Of a DNA stretch of 64,000 nt, positions 47,001-52,629 are shown one piece after another. The notes beneath the pieces were generated by a model. The model saw only the letters and a list, made by a program, of their open reading frames with translations, was not told the origin of the DNA and did no database searches. Positions within the stretch are counted from its first letter, which is position 1. The number at the start of each line of letters is the position of its first letter. This DNA is from Tubiluchus corallicola (Eukaryota > Priapulida > Priapulimorpha > Priapulimorphida > Tubiluchidae). Location of the stretch: positions 64,001 to 128,000 of the forward strand of contig JAQGDQ010000284.1 of NCBI GenBank assembly GCA_030141605.1. Direction: 5' to 3'. Made by a program: the position numbers and the translations under genes.

Positions 47001-47267
47001 TATGACAATCCTTTGTGAGTTTATCAATTTAACTTTTTGAATTTCATATCTAGCTCAACGTTTCTGCACGCACATGGTACTGTCCAGACCGCAGTGCCGC
47101 CTGGGACCGTGTCAGGAACAAATACGGAAGATCGTCGGAAGAAGTTAACACTGTTCTGTACGGATCACCAGACTTGGTACCAAATCTGTCTGCTTTCTTG
47201 CCGTGCTCAGTAGGTGGCGTTGCTGCATTGACGCCAGACGAAGGCTGGTCCGCTATCCAGATACCGG
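8374..47267 (+). CDS. INO80: INO80 chromatin-remodelling ATPase, partial (18 exons)
   Basis: This is the catalytic Snf2-family ATPase of the INO80 complex, which slides nucleosomes and edits H2A.Z in the nucleus. Exons: 8374-8572, 10457-10524, 10993-11029, 11899-11993, 13196-13309, 15204-15299, 16958-17160, 27651-27735, 29593-29710, 31030-31115, 33268-33435, 34000-34099, 35155-35259, 36690-36783, 36875-36955, 38207-38471, 42416-42529, 47054-47267. All introns are GT-AG and all phases join, giving 747 codons plus one base. In order the protein shows the end of the DBINO region ([16 protein letters not shown]), motif I (DEMGLGKT), the DEAQ box that separates INO80 from DEAH relatives, motif III ([10 protein letters not shown]), the [16 protein letters not shown] and [16 protein letters not shown] blocks, [18 protein letters not shown], and most of the long insert that holds RUVBL1/2 in known complexes. 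The N-terminus and the second RecA lobe are not in the window. Confidence 0.97.
8573..10456 (+). other. INO80 intron with a 108-bp minisatellite
   Basis: The first 750 bp are AT-rich without recognisable features. The array at about 9340-10335 fills the second half. The acceptor at 10455-10456 is TTTGCAG. Confidence 0.85.
9340..10335. repeat. Minisatellite, unit about 108 bp
   Basis: About nine units with internal sub-repeats of the type CACGGTGACTGCTAAYGGTGA and ACATCACAGTGACTACTAGC. The units are diverged by point changes and small indels. No open frame persists. Confidence 0.85.
10457..10524 (+). CDS. INO80: INO80 exon 2
   Basis: Completes the split codon GAC and encodes [20 protein letters not shown] then MR. 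The ALKNAE..Y core aligns with the ALKNAENAY block of vertebrate INO80. Acceptor TTTGCAG, donor AGA|GTAGGT, phase 0. Confidence 0.9.
10993..11029 (+). CDS. INO80: INO80 exon 3 (microexon, 37 bp)
   Basis: Encodes [12 protein letters not shown]. The RSF-type start corresponds to RTRSFDE in vertebrate INO80. Acceptor TTTGCAG, donor CCAG|GTATCG, phase 1. It is short, but both splice sites and the reading frame fit its neighbours. Confidence 0.8.
11899..11993 (+). CDS. INO80: INO80 exon 4
   Basis: Encodes [20 protein letters not shown] then [12 protein letters not shown]. This matches the LANPS and QPTIFNGKLKGYQLK blocks just before ATPase motif I. Acceptor TTGTTTAG, donor AAG|GTTTGT, phase 0. 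Confidence 0.95.
12005..12425. repeat. Dispersed GC-rich repeat, copy 1
   Basis: About 420 bp that recurs at 44745-45180 with roughly 90% similarity, including GGCATCCTTCTGTCTC at the left and GTTGACTGCTTGTGC at the right. It is clearly more GC-rich than the surrounding intron. Open frames exist on both strands but are not conserved between copies, since copy 2 has an internal duplication and frameshifts. I do not recognise the family; a SINE-like or MITE-like non-coding element is likely. Confidence 0.75.
12634..13018. mobile_element. MITE-like element with CTTTTCACAG inverted ends
   Basis: The terminal inverted repeats are GTAGTAAGCCTTTTCACAG at 12634-12652 and CTGTGAAAGGGCTTGTTAC at 13000-13018, matching at 16 of 19 positions. 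There is no coding capacity. Copies or pieces occur at about 3417-3670, 4215-4500, 27120-27445 (inverted) and 34190-34280. All share the block reading TTGATGATGATCGT or close variants next to the end. Confidence 0.7.
13196..13309 (+). CDS. INO80: INO80 exon 5 (ATPase motif I)
   Basis: Encodes [20 protein letters not shown] then [26 protein letters not shown] is the Walker A / motif I that binds ATP. Acceptor AACTGCAG, donor GAG|GTAAGA, phase 0. The last 18 bases of the exon (13292-13309) are also the first copy of the repeat unit of the minisatellite that fills the next intron. Confidence 0.97.
13292..15034 (+). repeat. 49-bp minisatellite copying the exon 5 end and its splice donor
   Basis: The unit is 49 bp: exon end TTGCAAACCTTTGTGAG, donor GTAAGAC, then GACACGATTGTTCTTCATC and AGTGTC. 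After the true exon end I count 35 further copies. Thirty-two keep GAG|GTAAGA (or GAG|GTAAGAC variants); three are altered (GAGGGAAG near 13898, GAGTTAG near 13945 and 15028). Units in the first 500 bp match the exon (TGCAAACC), while later units share changes (TACACACC). Read in the INO80 frame, the first extra unit ends in TGA at the next donor. Confidence 0.95.
15204..15299 (+). CDS. INO80: INO80 exon 6 (motif Ia)
   Basis: Encodes [20 protein letters not shown] then [12 protein letters not shown], which covers motif Ia of the first RecA lobe. Acceptor TTTTCTCTCAG, donor AAG|GTGAGA, phase 0. Confidence 0.96.
15887..16902. mobile_element. TTAA-flanked inverted-repeat element, piggyBac-like
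   Basis: Non-coding element of 1,016 bp. The left end is CCCTTTCACTACGG directly after TTAA (15883-15886). The right end is CGTAATGAAAGGG directly before TTAA (16903-16906). TTAA target duplications with CCC-type ends are the hallmark of piggyBac transposons. No transposase frame is present, so this would be a non-autonomous copy. Its right end lies about 50 bp upstream of the exon 7 acceptor. Confidence 0.75.
16958..17160 (+). CDS. INO80: INO80 exon 7 (DEAQ box)
   Basis: Encodes [18 protein letters not shown], the [20 protein letters not shown] block and [20 protein letters not shown] is the INO80-type motif II that coordinates Mg-ATP. Acceptor TTATCTAG, donor AG|GTAAGA, phase 2. Confidence 0.97.
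17455..17765. repeat. Minisatellite, unit 40 bp
   Basis: About eight units built from GACTATAAACTGAAGATGTA and GAATAATGGACATTGTCTAA. The last four or so are nearly identical. Confidence 0.85.
18091..18245. repeat. 51-bp repeats followed by a TAAG microsatellite
   Basis: Two units of the 51-bp family beginning CTGTTTGTAGTGTGCTAAAA are followed at 18185-18245 by about thirteen copies of the tetranucleotide TAAG. Other units of the 51-bp family occur at 18530, 21975-22165 and 22930-23130. Confidence 0.8.
18671..19287. mobile_element. MITE with TGTGTGCTTGCA ends, copy 1
   Basis: The left end is AGTGTGTTTGCACAGCAAAA and the right end GTTTTGGTACGCAAGCACAC, an imperfect inverted pair. The internal sequence is shared with 34489-35115 and 47799-48456 and with a truncated copy at 33462-33690. 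Shared blocks include GAGGATCATTTTGATACCA and AAGTTGAGGTGCAGGCT. No open frame is conserved, so it is non-autonomous. Confidence 0.75.
20388..21548. repeat. 108-bp satellite, block 1
   Basis: About ten units built from CTGAAGCAGCACCTCCGGTA, TTTTAGCTACGAGCTGCCAC, TAGTTGTAAGATAAAATGTA and GATCAGGGCTTAGACAATGA. Neighbouring units show copied pairs (20925-21060 within the block), and a larger part (20470-20760) recurs at 21110-21400, so the block itself has been duplicated. Confidence 0.9.
21549..22264. repeat. Higher-order linker between satellite blocks
   Basis: Contains AACACTGATGTCAACTATTG and GTTAGCTATATAAAGGCTCC, present here twice (about 21605 and 21898) and again at 22858 and 24035. The 51-bp family follows at 21975-22165. 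The stretch GATACAACTTCTTTCCTGCT to about 21840 recurs at 24127-24270. A TATAAA/TATATA box sits in every linker copy. Confidence 0.8.
22265..22800. repeat. 108-bp satellite, block 2
   Basis: Five units of the same satellite as at 20388, again ending in the variant GAACAGGGCTTTGATTATCA that leads into the linker. Confidence 0.9.
22801..23224. repeat. Higher-order linker, second copy, with 51-bp repeats
   Basis: Same order as 21549-22264, but shorter: AACACTGATGTCAACTATTG, the TATATATAGGCTCC box, then four 51-bp units and the AT-rich lead-in (TTTTTCTGGATTTTATCAAA) to the next satellite block. Confidence 0.8.
23225..23965. repeat. 108-bp satellite, block 3
   Basis: About seven units of the satellite, ending with the same terminal variant (GAACAGGGCTTCGATTATCA). 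Confidence 0.9.
23966..24842. repeat. Last higher-order linker and unique tail
   Basis: The linker copy runs to about 24270. The rest, to 24842, is single-copy within this window, with no gene seen. Confidence 0.6.
24843..25300. repeat. Minisatellite, 15-bp unit in 30-bp pairs
   Basis: Alternating GCCATTTTTACTTGA and GCCATTTTTACCTGT. The unit length is a multiple of three, so open frames exist in several frames on both strands. They are low-complexity artefacts. Confidence 0.9.
25957..26225. repeat. Trinucleotide microsatellite (AAT, then CAG/CAA and AAG/AAC)
   Basis: About 26 AAT units (25957-26034) grade into CAGCAA and AAGAAC hexamers to 26180, then back to AAT-rich sequence. Homopolymeric Asn/Ile/Leu frames across it are not genes. 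Confidence 0.95.
27120..27445 (-). mobile_element. CTTTTCACAG-family MITE, inverted partial copy
   Basis: This is the reverse complement of the element at 12634-13018. GTACACTTAACCTTTGACC at 27409 mirrors the start of that element, and the ACACGTCAGGTGACAAT region mirrors its end. It sits about 200 bp upstream of the exon 8 acceptor. Confidence 0.65.
27651..27735 (+). CDS. INO80: INO80 exon 8 (motif III)
   Basis: Completes the split serine codon and encodes [13 protein letters not shown] then [15 protein letters not shown], which contains Snf2 motif III. Acceptor TGTTTTTCAG, donor GAG|GTATTC, phase 0. Confidence 0.97.
27736..29592 (+). other. INO80 intron with a 20-bp-type minisatellite
   Basis: Apart from the array at 28270-28990 there is a locally GC-rich stretch at 29300-29515. 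It is open on both strands (78 codons plus, 60 codons minus), but I cannot assign it to a family. It cannot be an INO80 exon, because exons 8 and 9 are contiguous in the protein. Confidence 0.7.
28270..28990. repeat. Degenerate minisatellite, unit about 20 bp
   Basis: Irregular units of the type TGCATTGTGACATGAACTGA and TGCACTGTGACATG. Around 28760-28980 a longer unit of roughly 120 bp is duplicated. Long minus-strand frames (150 codons, His/Ser/Cys-rich) overlap in all three frames and are artefacts. Confidence 0.85.
29593..29710 (+). CDS. INO80: INO80 exon 9
   Basis: Encodes [20 protein letters not shown] then [36 protein letters not shown] is near-identical across animal INO80 proteins. 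Acceptor TTTTCTAG, donor A|GTAAGT, phase 1. Confidence 0.97.
29805..29880 (+). repeat. Possible tRNA-derived SINE head
   Basis: TGGTCTAGTGG at 29816 resembles a pol III A box, and GGTCTCGAGTTCATG at 29852 resembles a degraded B box at about the tRNA spacing. No complete cloverleaf is visible, so this is at most a SINE remnant. Confidence 0.3.
30382..31000. mobile_element. TTAA-type MITE remnant with three internal 102-bp repeats
   Basis: Three nearly identical units of about 102 bp (30382, 30483, 30586), each with CACAGGTGCTGTACCTCTCA, are followed by the family's right arm, ending ATCATCCTGTCTTCCT at 31000 directly before TTAA (31001-31004). The same internal sequence occurs at 38920-39390, 43460-43868 and 58540-58900. 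The left end is not clear. The right end is only 25 bp before the exon 10 acceptor. Confidence 0.65.
31030..31115 (+). CDS. INO80: INO80 exon 10
   Basis: Encodes (K)[14 protein letters not shown] then [14 protein letters not shown], the conserved end of the first ATPase lobe. Acceptor TTTACACAG, donor AAG|GTATTT, phase 0. Confidence 0.97.
31318..31690. repeat. Minisatellite, unit 42 bp
   Basis: Nine units of AAGTCAAATGTAGACACAGG plus AAAGTTCAAATGTGACTTAG and GT. Because 42 is a multiple of three, a 152-codon frame (31157-31615) reads through it with a 14-residue repeat, [14 protein letters not shown]. It has no other support and lies between two phase-matched INO80 exons. Confidence 0.9.
32815..33070 (-). 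mobile_element. tRNA-derived SINE
   Basis: Read on the minus strand it begins near 33068 with a tRNA-like head: GGTAACGCGTCTGCTCTCC (A-box region), then GAGGTCGTGAGTTTGAACC (B box). A body of about 170 bp follows, and it ends in AAATAAAGATTATTATTATT, the ATT-type tail usual for SINEs mobilised by CR1/RTE-like LINEs. Confidence 0.65.
33268..33435 (+). CDS. INO80: INO80 exon 11
   Basis: Encodes [31 protein letters not shown], a variable Thr/Ser/Gln stretch and [12 protein letters not shown]. Acceptor TCTGTCACAG, donor AAG|GTAATT, phase 0. It is followed within about 30 bp by a truncated MITE (33462). Confidence 0.97.
33462..33690. mobile_element. TGTGTGCTTGCA-family MITE, truncated copy
   Basis: The left 200 bp match 34489 and 47799 (GCACAGCAAAATCATCCATA, GAGGATCATTTTGATACCA). 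The right part is missing or replaced. Confidence 0.65.
34000..34099 (+). CDS. INO80: INO80 exon 12
   Basis: Encodes [20 protein letters not shown] then [23 protein letters not shown] is strongly conserved and is followed by the start of the INO80-specific insert. Acceptor GTATTTTCAG, donor G|GTAATG, phase 1. Confidence 0.96.
34489..35115. mobile_element. TGTGTGCTTGCA-family MITE, copy 2
   Basis: The ends are GAGTGTTTGCATAGCAAAAT and GTTTTGGTTTGCAAGCACAC. Its right end is about 40 bp upstream of the exon 13 acceptor. Confidence 0.75.
35155..35259 (+). CDS. INO80: INO80 exon 13 (insert region)
   Basis: Encodes [18 protein letters not shown] then [17 protein letters not shown]. This part of the insert is poorly conserved, so support comes from matching phases (1 in, 1 out), the acceptor TTTTTGTTAG, the donor G|GTAGGT and weak similarity to the human INO80 stretch in the same place. 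Confidence 0.8.
35260..36689 (+). other. INO80 intron, no feature recognised
   Basis: AT-rich, without an array or a clear transposon end. A short palindromic stretch around 35738-35768 (GTTCACACAGTATCCG against ATACTGTGTGAACAGC) could form a hairpin. Confidence 0.6.
36690..36783 (+). CDS. INO80: INO80 exon 14 (insert region)
   Basis: Encodes [20 protein letters not shown] then [23 protein letters not shown] and the GLL end match vertebrate INO80. Acceptor TTGCTTGCAG, donor AG|GTACGT, phase 2. Confidence 0.94.
36875..36955 (+). CDS. INO80: INO80 exon 15 (insert region)
   Basis: Encodes [20 protein letters not shown] then [11 protein letters not shown] and the amphipathic stretch align with RWLALFLSLKASYRLHQL in human. 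The preceding intron is only 91 bp. Donor GTCAG|GTAAGTG, phase 2; this donor is the seed of the array that follows. Confidence 0.94.
36949..37377 (+). repeat. Minisatellite growing out of the exon 15 splice donor
   Basis: Units of about 18 bp (GTCTATAAATGTCTACAA and variants) begin at the donor. The exon-end-plus-donor word ATGTCAGGTAAGTGTCT recurs at 37001-37016. A GC variant (GTCAG|GCAAGTG) is at 37053, and GTCAG|GTAAGTA at 37366. The TTAA element at 37382 follows directly. Confidence 0.88.
37382..38093. mobile_element. TTAA-flanked MITE with AGGAAAAC ends, complete copy
   Basis: A 712-bp element with left end AGGAAAACCGGACGATTG and right end CAATTGTCCAGTTTTCCT. TTAA precedes it (37378-37381) and follows it (38094-38097). 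Related copies are at 38547-39386, 57602-58164, about 52055-52535 and 58314. No transposase frame is present; TTAA duplications point to a piggyBac-type enzyme acting in trans. Confidence 0.8.
38207..38471 (+). CDS. INO80: INO80 exon 16 (insert region)
   Basis: Encodes [33 protein letters not shown], an [13 protein letters not shown] basic stretch and a Ser/Pro/Arg-rich end. RYLR.K.FLL in human corresponds to the start; the rest diverges, as usual for the insert. Acceptor ATATTTTCAG, donor AGG|GTCAGT, phase 0. It is the longest exon here (265 bp). Confidence 0.92.
38547..39386. mobile_element. TTAA-type MITE, copy with an internal 18-bp array
   Basis: The left end is AGGAAAACACGAACCC after CTAA (a changed TTAA) and the right end GATCATGTTTTCCT before TTAA (39387-39390). 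Inside are about 180 bp of the GTCTATAAATGTCTACAA array (38628-38815), the same motif as in the previous intron, and two units of the 102-bp repeat with CACAGGTGCTGTACCTCTCA. Confidence 0.7.
40205..42143. repeat. Large 33-bp minisatellite, about 58 units
   Basis: The unit is CAATTGTTTGTAACCTGGTG followed by CTATAACT and a five-to-six base variable word (GCGAA, GCAAA, GAGAG or GAGAA). The units are otherwise almost identical, with one interruption at 40558-40585 and one near 40800. Since 33 is a multiple of three, frames of up to 540 codons run through it on the minus strand and 101 on the plus; these are artefacts. Confidence 0.95.
42416..42529 (+). CDS. INO80: INO80 exon 17 (insert region)
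   Basis: Encodes [20 protein letters not shown] then [25 protein letters not shown] aligns with LPSFLC of human INO80. Acceptor CGTTTTTCAG, donor AAG|GTGAGT, phase 0. Confidence 0.9.
42745..42985 (+). mobile_element. Non-LTR retrotransposon 3' fragment
   Basis: The 3' end matches the end of the element at 60030-61070: GTGAAGATAGCTCTTCAACA here at 42759 and there at 60926, then CAGGAGGACAAATG and TTGGGGCATTGCAGC. It is followed by GAGTCCTGGCATAG, which also occurs on the minus strand at about 60000. The coding sequence is broken. Confidence 0.75.
43300..43868. mobile_element. TTAA-type MITE, degraded copy
   Basis: Shares its internal sequence with 38880-39386 and 58400-58900, including ACAGGTGCTGTACCTCTCAG and TGAATATCTTACAGTAGCAC. 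The right end ATCATCCTGTCTTCCT is present but the TTAA after it is lost; the left end is unclear. Confidence 0.6.
44455..44645. repeat. ATGGT pentanucleotide microsatellite
   Basis: About 35 units of ATGGT with a few variants (ATGTT, GTGGT). The Met-Val-Trp-Tyr-Gly frames through it are artefacts. Confidence 0.95.
44745..45180. repeat. Dispersed GC-rich repeat, copy 2
   Basis: Same family and orientation as 12005-12425. A segment of about 65 bp (GCGCACACCTGGGCAAGGTG) is duplicated at 44870-44945. Confidence 0.75.
45528..45722 (-). pseudogene. Non-LTR retrotransposon reverse-transcriptase tail
   Basis: The minus-strand frame contains [20 protein letters not shown] and [12 protein letters not shown]. 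This is the usual C-terminal pattern of LINE reverse transcriptases in animals (WN.LP..IK......FKK.LK..L). It is truncated and without the polymerase core. Confidence 0.6.
45895..46375. repeat. Minisatellite, unit 23 bp
   Basis: About 21 units of GATTCAAGATGTTCACCTAT plus GCT or variants; some units carry CTTCGTTCAAG. Confidence 0.9.
46475..46940. repeat. Minisatellite, unit 66 bp
   Basis: Seven units of GATAGGTGCCAGTCCAGCCA, TACTAGTTCAAGTTTCACAG and GCAGTGCCACTGAGTGTGCT plus GGATTA, with few differences. The 137-codon minus frame with a 22-residue repeat is an artefact of the unit length. It ends about 110 bp upstream of exon 18. Confidence 0.92.
47054..47267 (+). CDS. INO80: INO80 exon 18 (end of the insert)
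   Basis: Encodes [36 protein letters not shown] and [33 protein letters not shown] and NGWSFIRIPGK of human INO80 correspond. Acceptor CATATCTAG, donor G|GTAAGT, phase 1. The next expected exon should start by completing the Gly codon and continue into the second RecA lobe; I do not find it before 64000. Confidence 0.95.
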
Positions 47268-47798
47268 GTAAGTCTTACAACTTTGTTGTTGGTTTGTTCC
47301 TGTTCTTGTGGTGTTTTTGAGTGCCTATATTATTGAGTCAACAAGAAAATGTGGTGTTCCATTAAACAATGTTGAAGAGTATATGTAGTTTTTTTTTTCA
47401 TAATTTTTGTTTATTTGTATATACGAAATGATGGCAGTAGCAACAATAAGAGCAGCAGCAGCAGTAGCAGTGGTAGCAGTAGTAGCAGTAGCAGACTTTG
47501 ACTGCAAAGGCATATTTTTCACATGGCAAAGATTGCCCATATTGTAAATTTCTTGTCATGAAATACGCCAAATTTTCGCTTTGGAAGTAGTCCTGACAAA
47601 CCACTGGCATAGCAGTGTCTAGTTTTTCGCTGGACTGCTGTGTTTACCTGTCTTAATGGCAGCTTTAATATTTTTAAAATTCTGGCTGTCAAATAATAGA
47701 CGTAGTGTGTGCAATTGATGATAATGTCAACGTGTTAAAAAAGTCTCTGAACCAAGTTAAAAAAAAAATAAGAAAGCGCCAAAGAATTTTCGATGCGA

Positions 47799-48456
47799 TG
47801 TGTGCTTGCATAGCAAAATCATACATTAATTGGCAATTAAGTTTTTCTAGTTATTCACATATCCTGATTCTCCATTTCATGAGGATCATTTTGATACCAA
47901 ATTCATCACTCTATGTTATTTCTAAGCTGAGATAATCCACGTTGAAGTTGAGGTGCAGGCTGCACGCTGAAAAACATAATCTTAAGAAAATCATTGTTAA
48001 AGTCAGCCATTGTTTTTTGTCGCGTTTCTGCAAAGTACTTAGCAGCCATACGAAAGTGGTGGTTGCTATGGAACTTTGCAAGAGCACATTGATGTTATGT
48101 TTAAATCCATTAGATGGCTTTCTAACGAAGATCTAGGCTTGTAACCCAAAGCAAAATGACAGCTTCTAGGAGCTACTATCCAAATTTGAAAATAATAATA
48201 ATATTATGAGTTATTTATAATTGCAGTATTTGTTTTTAGGCAGAGAAGTGGGTAAGGGGGTTGTAAAATTAGATTTTTAGTATTTTTTAACATTTCGCGA
48301 TAATTGGATGCTAAAATATAAAACCCAATATATTTAGCATTTGTTTTCTATAAAAAATTGACATTTGACTAAATTTTTCGTGCATTCTACTTTGAAGCAT
48401 CATAAGATAGATATAACTATGCCGACTTATCGACGGTTTTGTTTGCAAGCACACAT
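47799..48456. mobile_element. TGTGTGCTTGCA-family MITE, copy 3
   Basis: The best preserved ends of the family: TGTGTGCTTGCATAGCAAAA and GTTTTGTTTGCAAGCACACA. Internal similarity to 18671-19287 and 34489-35115 runs along its whole length. Confidence 0.8.
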
Positions 48457-49104
48457 TTGTGAATTCGTGTCAATTATACTGTTTGGTGCTGCCATCTAGC
48501 GGCAGATAAAGCAAAGTAACGTGCATGATCGCACGAGAAGTTCTTTCACCTTCTCCGCTGAACTTTTTGAAGTTCTGTGTGTGTTTGTGTGTTTAGAAAA
48601 CCACCATTTAGCGCTTAATGAATGGGCTTATCAAACGAAATTCATCTCGTAATAAAGTCTATTCAACCCTACGTGTGCACACCTACTGGCACGAATGTTT
48701 CCCCCATTCACGTAATTAAACGCGCCGCTATTATCAAACGGCAATTTTGGGTAATAATTTTAAACCAATTTGCCGAGTAAGGATCGCTGAACTGCCATAC
48801 CACCCGAATGTATAGCGTCGAGCCATTCATACATTTTACTGCCCGTCTAATAGTTGTAATTTGGAAGATTTGCTTGAGATTTCATTATTGAAGTGCATTA
48901 TGGGAAGGCGTCTGTGAGCATGCATTTGTAATGGGGTTGAGATTATGAGATATTAAATTCTTGTATGTCATTGCACATCTGAAATGAAATGACATGTGAA
49001 ATGGGGTCACTGTTACTCTGTTATCCTACGAACTTGCTCATAAATCAAGTCTTTAGGACCTTGTCGTGCCGAAGGGGGTGCCCAAGGAAGAAAGATTTAA
49101 AGGA

Positions 49105-49510
49105 CGAGAAAAGGGGTACCTGAAGTAGGTTTCAGAAAAATCTCCTTAAAAAATTATATTACTTTATAGCAATTTTATGCGTTTATCTTACTCGCACTGA
49201 AAGGAATTTTAGTTTGTCTTCATTTTAAATCTCCTGCAATACTGTTCCGTAGTCGCCATTACATGACGTCATGCACCAAACGTAAATCAAGGGAAGAAAA
49301 GGCATGGTTAAATTATGTCTCAAAAGACTTTCCGTGCAAATCTATGTTACTTAGATTTTCGCTTACCTACTAGAAAGACTTATGTAACTAGAAAAGAAAA
49401 TTATTAATTATTAAAATGTTTTCACCAATTTCTAAAATGTCGCTGACTCACCCTCCAGGGTGCACCACTCACTAACCAAAAAAAAACGTATTTTTAATCT
49501 TATTGACAAG
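49105..49510. repeat. Dispersed repeat with TGACGTCA core, copy 1
   Basis: Shared with 59020-59370: AAGGGGTACCTGAAGTAG at the left, CGCCATTACATGACGTCA in the middle, and CGCTGACTCACC then CCACTCACTA near the right. It contains a perfect TGACGTCA palindrome (a CRE/ATF-type word). The family is not recognised. Confidence 0.7.
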
Positions 49511-49729
49511 ATGCAGTAATTTTAAATTTTATTTAGTTAGTGACTTGTGCGCTACGAATGCTCTGATTATTTTTCAAACTTTACAAAATGTTATCTAAAC
49601 TTGTTTCAAATGACCTGTCGTGAAAATATTTAAGACTGATGCATTTCATATCAAATAGAAACTACTGGAAGCGTTTAGTACGTAATATAAAGTCATGTAT
49701 ACATTGGAATATTTTACAGTTAGCAACAT

Positions 49730-50040
49730 AGTTAAAATTCATCTTTTCCAAACAATAACAACTTCAACAGATCATTGGTTCCTAAGGCAGCTATATTAAG
49801 GTTTTCGGGCAGAAGTATTTCATTTAATTTATCATACATAACAACCCTAGTTTGTTGATACAATGGGCTTTGCAACAAAAAGTGTTCAACAGACTCAAAT
49901 CGAAATCCACAGTTACAATTCGGCAATATTCGTATATTTTTATACCCTGGACACTTATATAATGAGTCTATGCGTTTTTTTGATATTCTCCATTTATTGA
50001 TGAATTCTACATTATAGTATAACCTATGATATACAGTATA
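49730..50040 (-). pseudogene. Non-LTR retrotransposon C-terminal fragment
   Basis: The minus-strand reading gives EFINKWRISKKR, then NCNCGFRFESVEHFLLQSPL and YDKLNEILL. The CxC..ESVEHFLL.CPLY pattern is the zinc-knuckle-like tail of animal LINE reverse transcriptases; here the third cysteine is changed to serine. The polymerase core is missing. Confidence 0.75.
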
Positions 50041-52054
50041 ACCCTAGATTAAAGGGCAAGTAATCTTCCCAGCAACATCTTGCAAGTGATAAACTAAGCG
50101 TTATTTCCTATTGAGTAATCTTAGTATTTCGTTTGTAAGGCGAGTTGTTCTAGAGTTAGAAGACCTGATCAATTAAACTTATTACAGGTTAAACAAATCA
50201 AGTCCCTATCAGCATTTAAACGAAATTAAAATCACTAATATTAACCACATATGAAATACCATCACACCAGTACGACAACATACACACTAATTCAGAATTC
50301 ATATATCCACGGCCACATTAATTAAATCATAGTTTTTCATTTTTTTGTGCTTAGTTGTAAATATGTTTGATTTTATTCGTCGTTACTTTCCATTACTGCA
50401 CAGTAGTTTAGATTGCACTGACGCATTTGCCTTTAGCAGTGTAAGTTTTTATTAAGTAACACTGATTGATCATCTCTGTAAAGTTTTTATCAGTGATTAT
50501 CAATGTATTTTAATGGCGAATATATATATAGGAGCAAACACACTGCAAAAATACACCGAGGAAGGACCGGAATCAATTCATTATCCACAGAATCCCCTAA
50601 TATGAGATACGGAACTGGCAAAAGTGCCACAGTTATAGTCACACATACATAAATCCTCCCTTAATGATAAATAACTGGACGTAGTGCCATAGCAGATAAA
50701 CCTACCACTCTTCACAACCAACCATCCATATGCTGACCAGACTTGCTGTTATTTTCTGTCAGCAATTCCCCTCTGATAAATGGCCTAAAGATAAATCCTT
50801 GAGGAAAACTGCAATACGGCTAAGTAGTGTTTCTTGCCTACAAAGTTTTTATCAGTGATTATCAATGTATTTTAATGGCAAATAAAGATTATTATATATA
50901 TATAAATAAATACATACATATATATATATATATAAACAGCTTCCAGTAATGAACCAAATCTCTGAGATGTGGGCGTTCAGAACTAATTGTGCTTAAAACA
51001 ATGCTCCATCAGCTCACTGTAATAGCTGTTATGTGAACCCATTAAATTCAGGCTGAGTTTTGGGTTAAATTTCAGCAAGAGTTTCAATTGGAAATGGGAC
51101 CACGTGCGGCAGCTATTGTATAACGCTCGTTTGGTTCGCGAGTTTGTAATGTTCTTGTTTGTATGTTTGTCTGTTCGCCGCGTGGGTTAAATCAACTGTA
51201 ATTGTTTCCTTTGTGCGTCCCGTAACGAGGGGGATATCATAGGGGTTTGTGTTCCAAATTGTGCTTTTATGGGCAGAAGATGTAAATTAGGAAGATGTAA
51301 GGCTGTCAGGGTTGCCGTGCTCACCCCCGCTGGTGTTCTTCCTGGGTGGGGGGAGGGGAGGATGGTTCATTTCCTGTTGTGGTCAGTAATATTGTCTGGA
51401 AACAATAAGGACGCATTGTTTGTTTGCAAGCTGCGTTCATGTATTGTAAATATAGAGCGTCCCTCAGAGCCATTGCAATTTTATTAACTGTCAAAGGGTT
51501 ATAAATGGGAGCGGGCATTTGTCTGCCGGGTTCCACTGGGAGCTCGAAATTACTCTTGTCCGGCTGGCACGTTGTTATACGTGTAGGCACTTTGCAAATT
51601 AAATAGTACCGGTCCTGCCATGACTGCTTGTGACAATTGAACACTGCTGTTGATTATTTTATAAGTCTTTTATTTTCACACAAATACAAGTTATAGTACA
51701 GTATGTACAAGTGCTGCCCTCTATTTGTAGGGCAAAAATTGCCGTTGAGTTCTGGATCCTTCAGTTTGCAGTGAGCCGAAATGAACTGCTTTAAAAGCTC
51801 ACGTTATTAAGTGTGTACGTTTTTCGGTGCTAGCAGACCACAAATAGTTTTTTTCCGAAGGTACCTTGTGCGCTAACACACAACAAACAGTTGATTCAAC
51901 GTATAAAGGCGTTTTTAAGGTCGCCTGCCAAAATGCTTACTGAACATCTGATCTATTGTTTCTTCTTCTGTTATTTCGGCATCGCCATCTTTACCAGGCC
52001 ATTTCAGTGCGTTTCTTACATAGCATGGTCTGTTGTGTAGGTATTTGTTCAAAA

Positions 52055-52535
52055 TAAAGCATGCTCTAAAACATTGAACACTACAACAACTTTTTTAAAT
52101 TAAAGCTTAGATTAAATAATAATGACATCCGAGTGTTAATTTGCTCAAATTTTCAAAACTCTTCGATACGCAAAAAATAAGTTTAAGCAAATCTTTTGAA
52201 AGTTTCTAAAGATGGCGCGTCTTCATGTAAGTTTGTAGAGTATTCCAAAGAGTACATTTGCCGACAAATCGGCGCTGTACCGTGATAAGCATGATCGTGA
52301 ATTGCATTATTCGTCTGTGACGTAGTCGTGACATCACGTCAGCGCTTTATGGATGCCTACTATTGCATAAAATGTGGTTAGTTTGTGACGTAAGCGATAT
52401 CAGTTCTAGGTTGCAGTTAATTATTCCCAAGGTAATTATTCAAATATTAGAACTAATTGCTTATAGGCAAGAAAATGTATATTTTGGACAGTAAATTGAA
52501 GTGAGATTGAGGCTGATTAACCGCTGAGTTTTCCT
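52055..52535. mobile_element. TTAA-type MITE, right part
   Basis: Internal similarity to 37640-38093 (for example CCGTGATAAGCATGATC and GTGGTTAGTTTGTGACGTAA). The right end GCTGAGTTTTCCT is followed by TTAA (52536-52539). The left end is not recognisable. Confidence 0.65.
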
Positions 52536-52629
52536 TTAAACGTCCACAATTAAATGTGGCTGTACGAAGACTCTCTTGTGTGCGTTTTCATCTGCAACTA
52601 AGTGCCGATGTAAATTCCCAGCCTCCAGA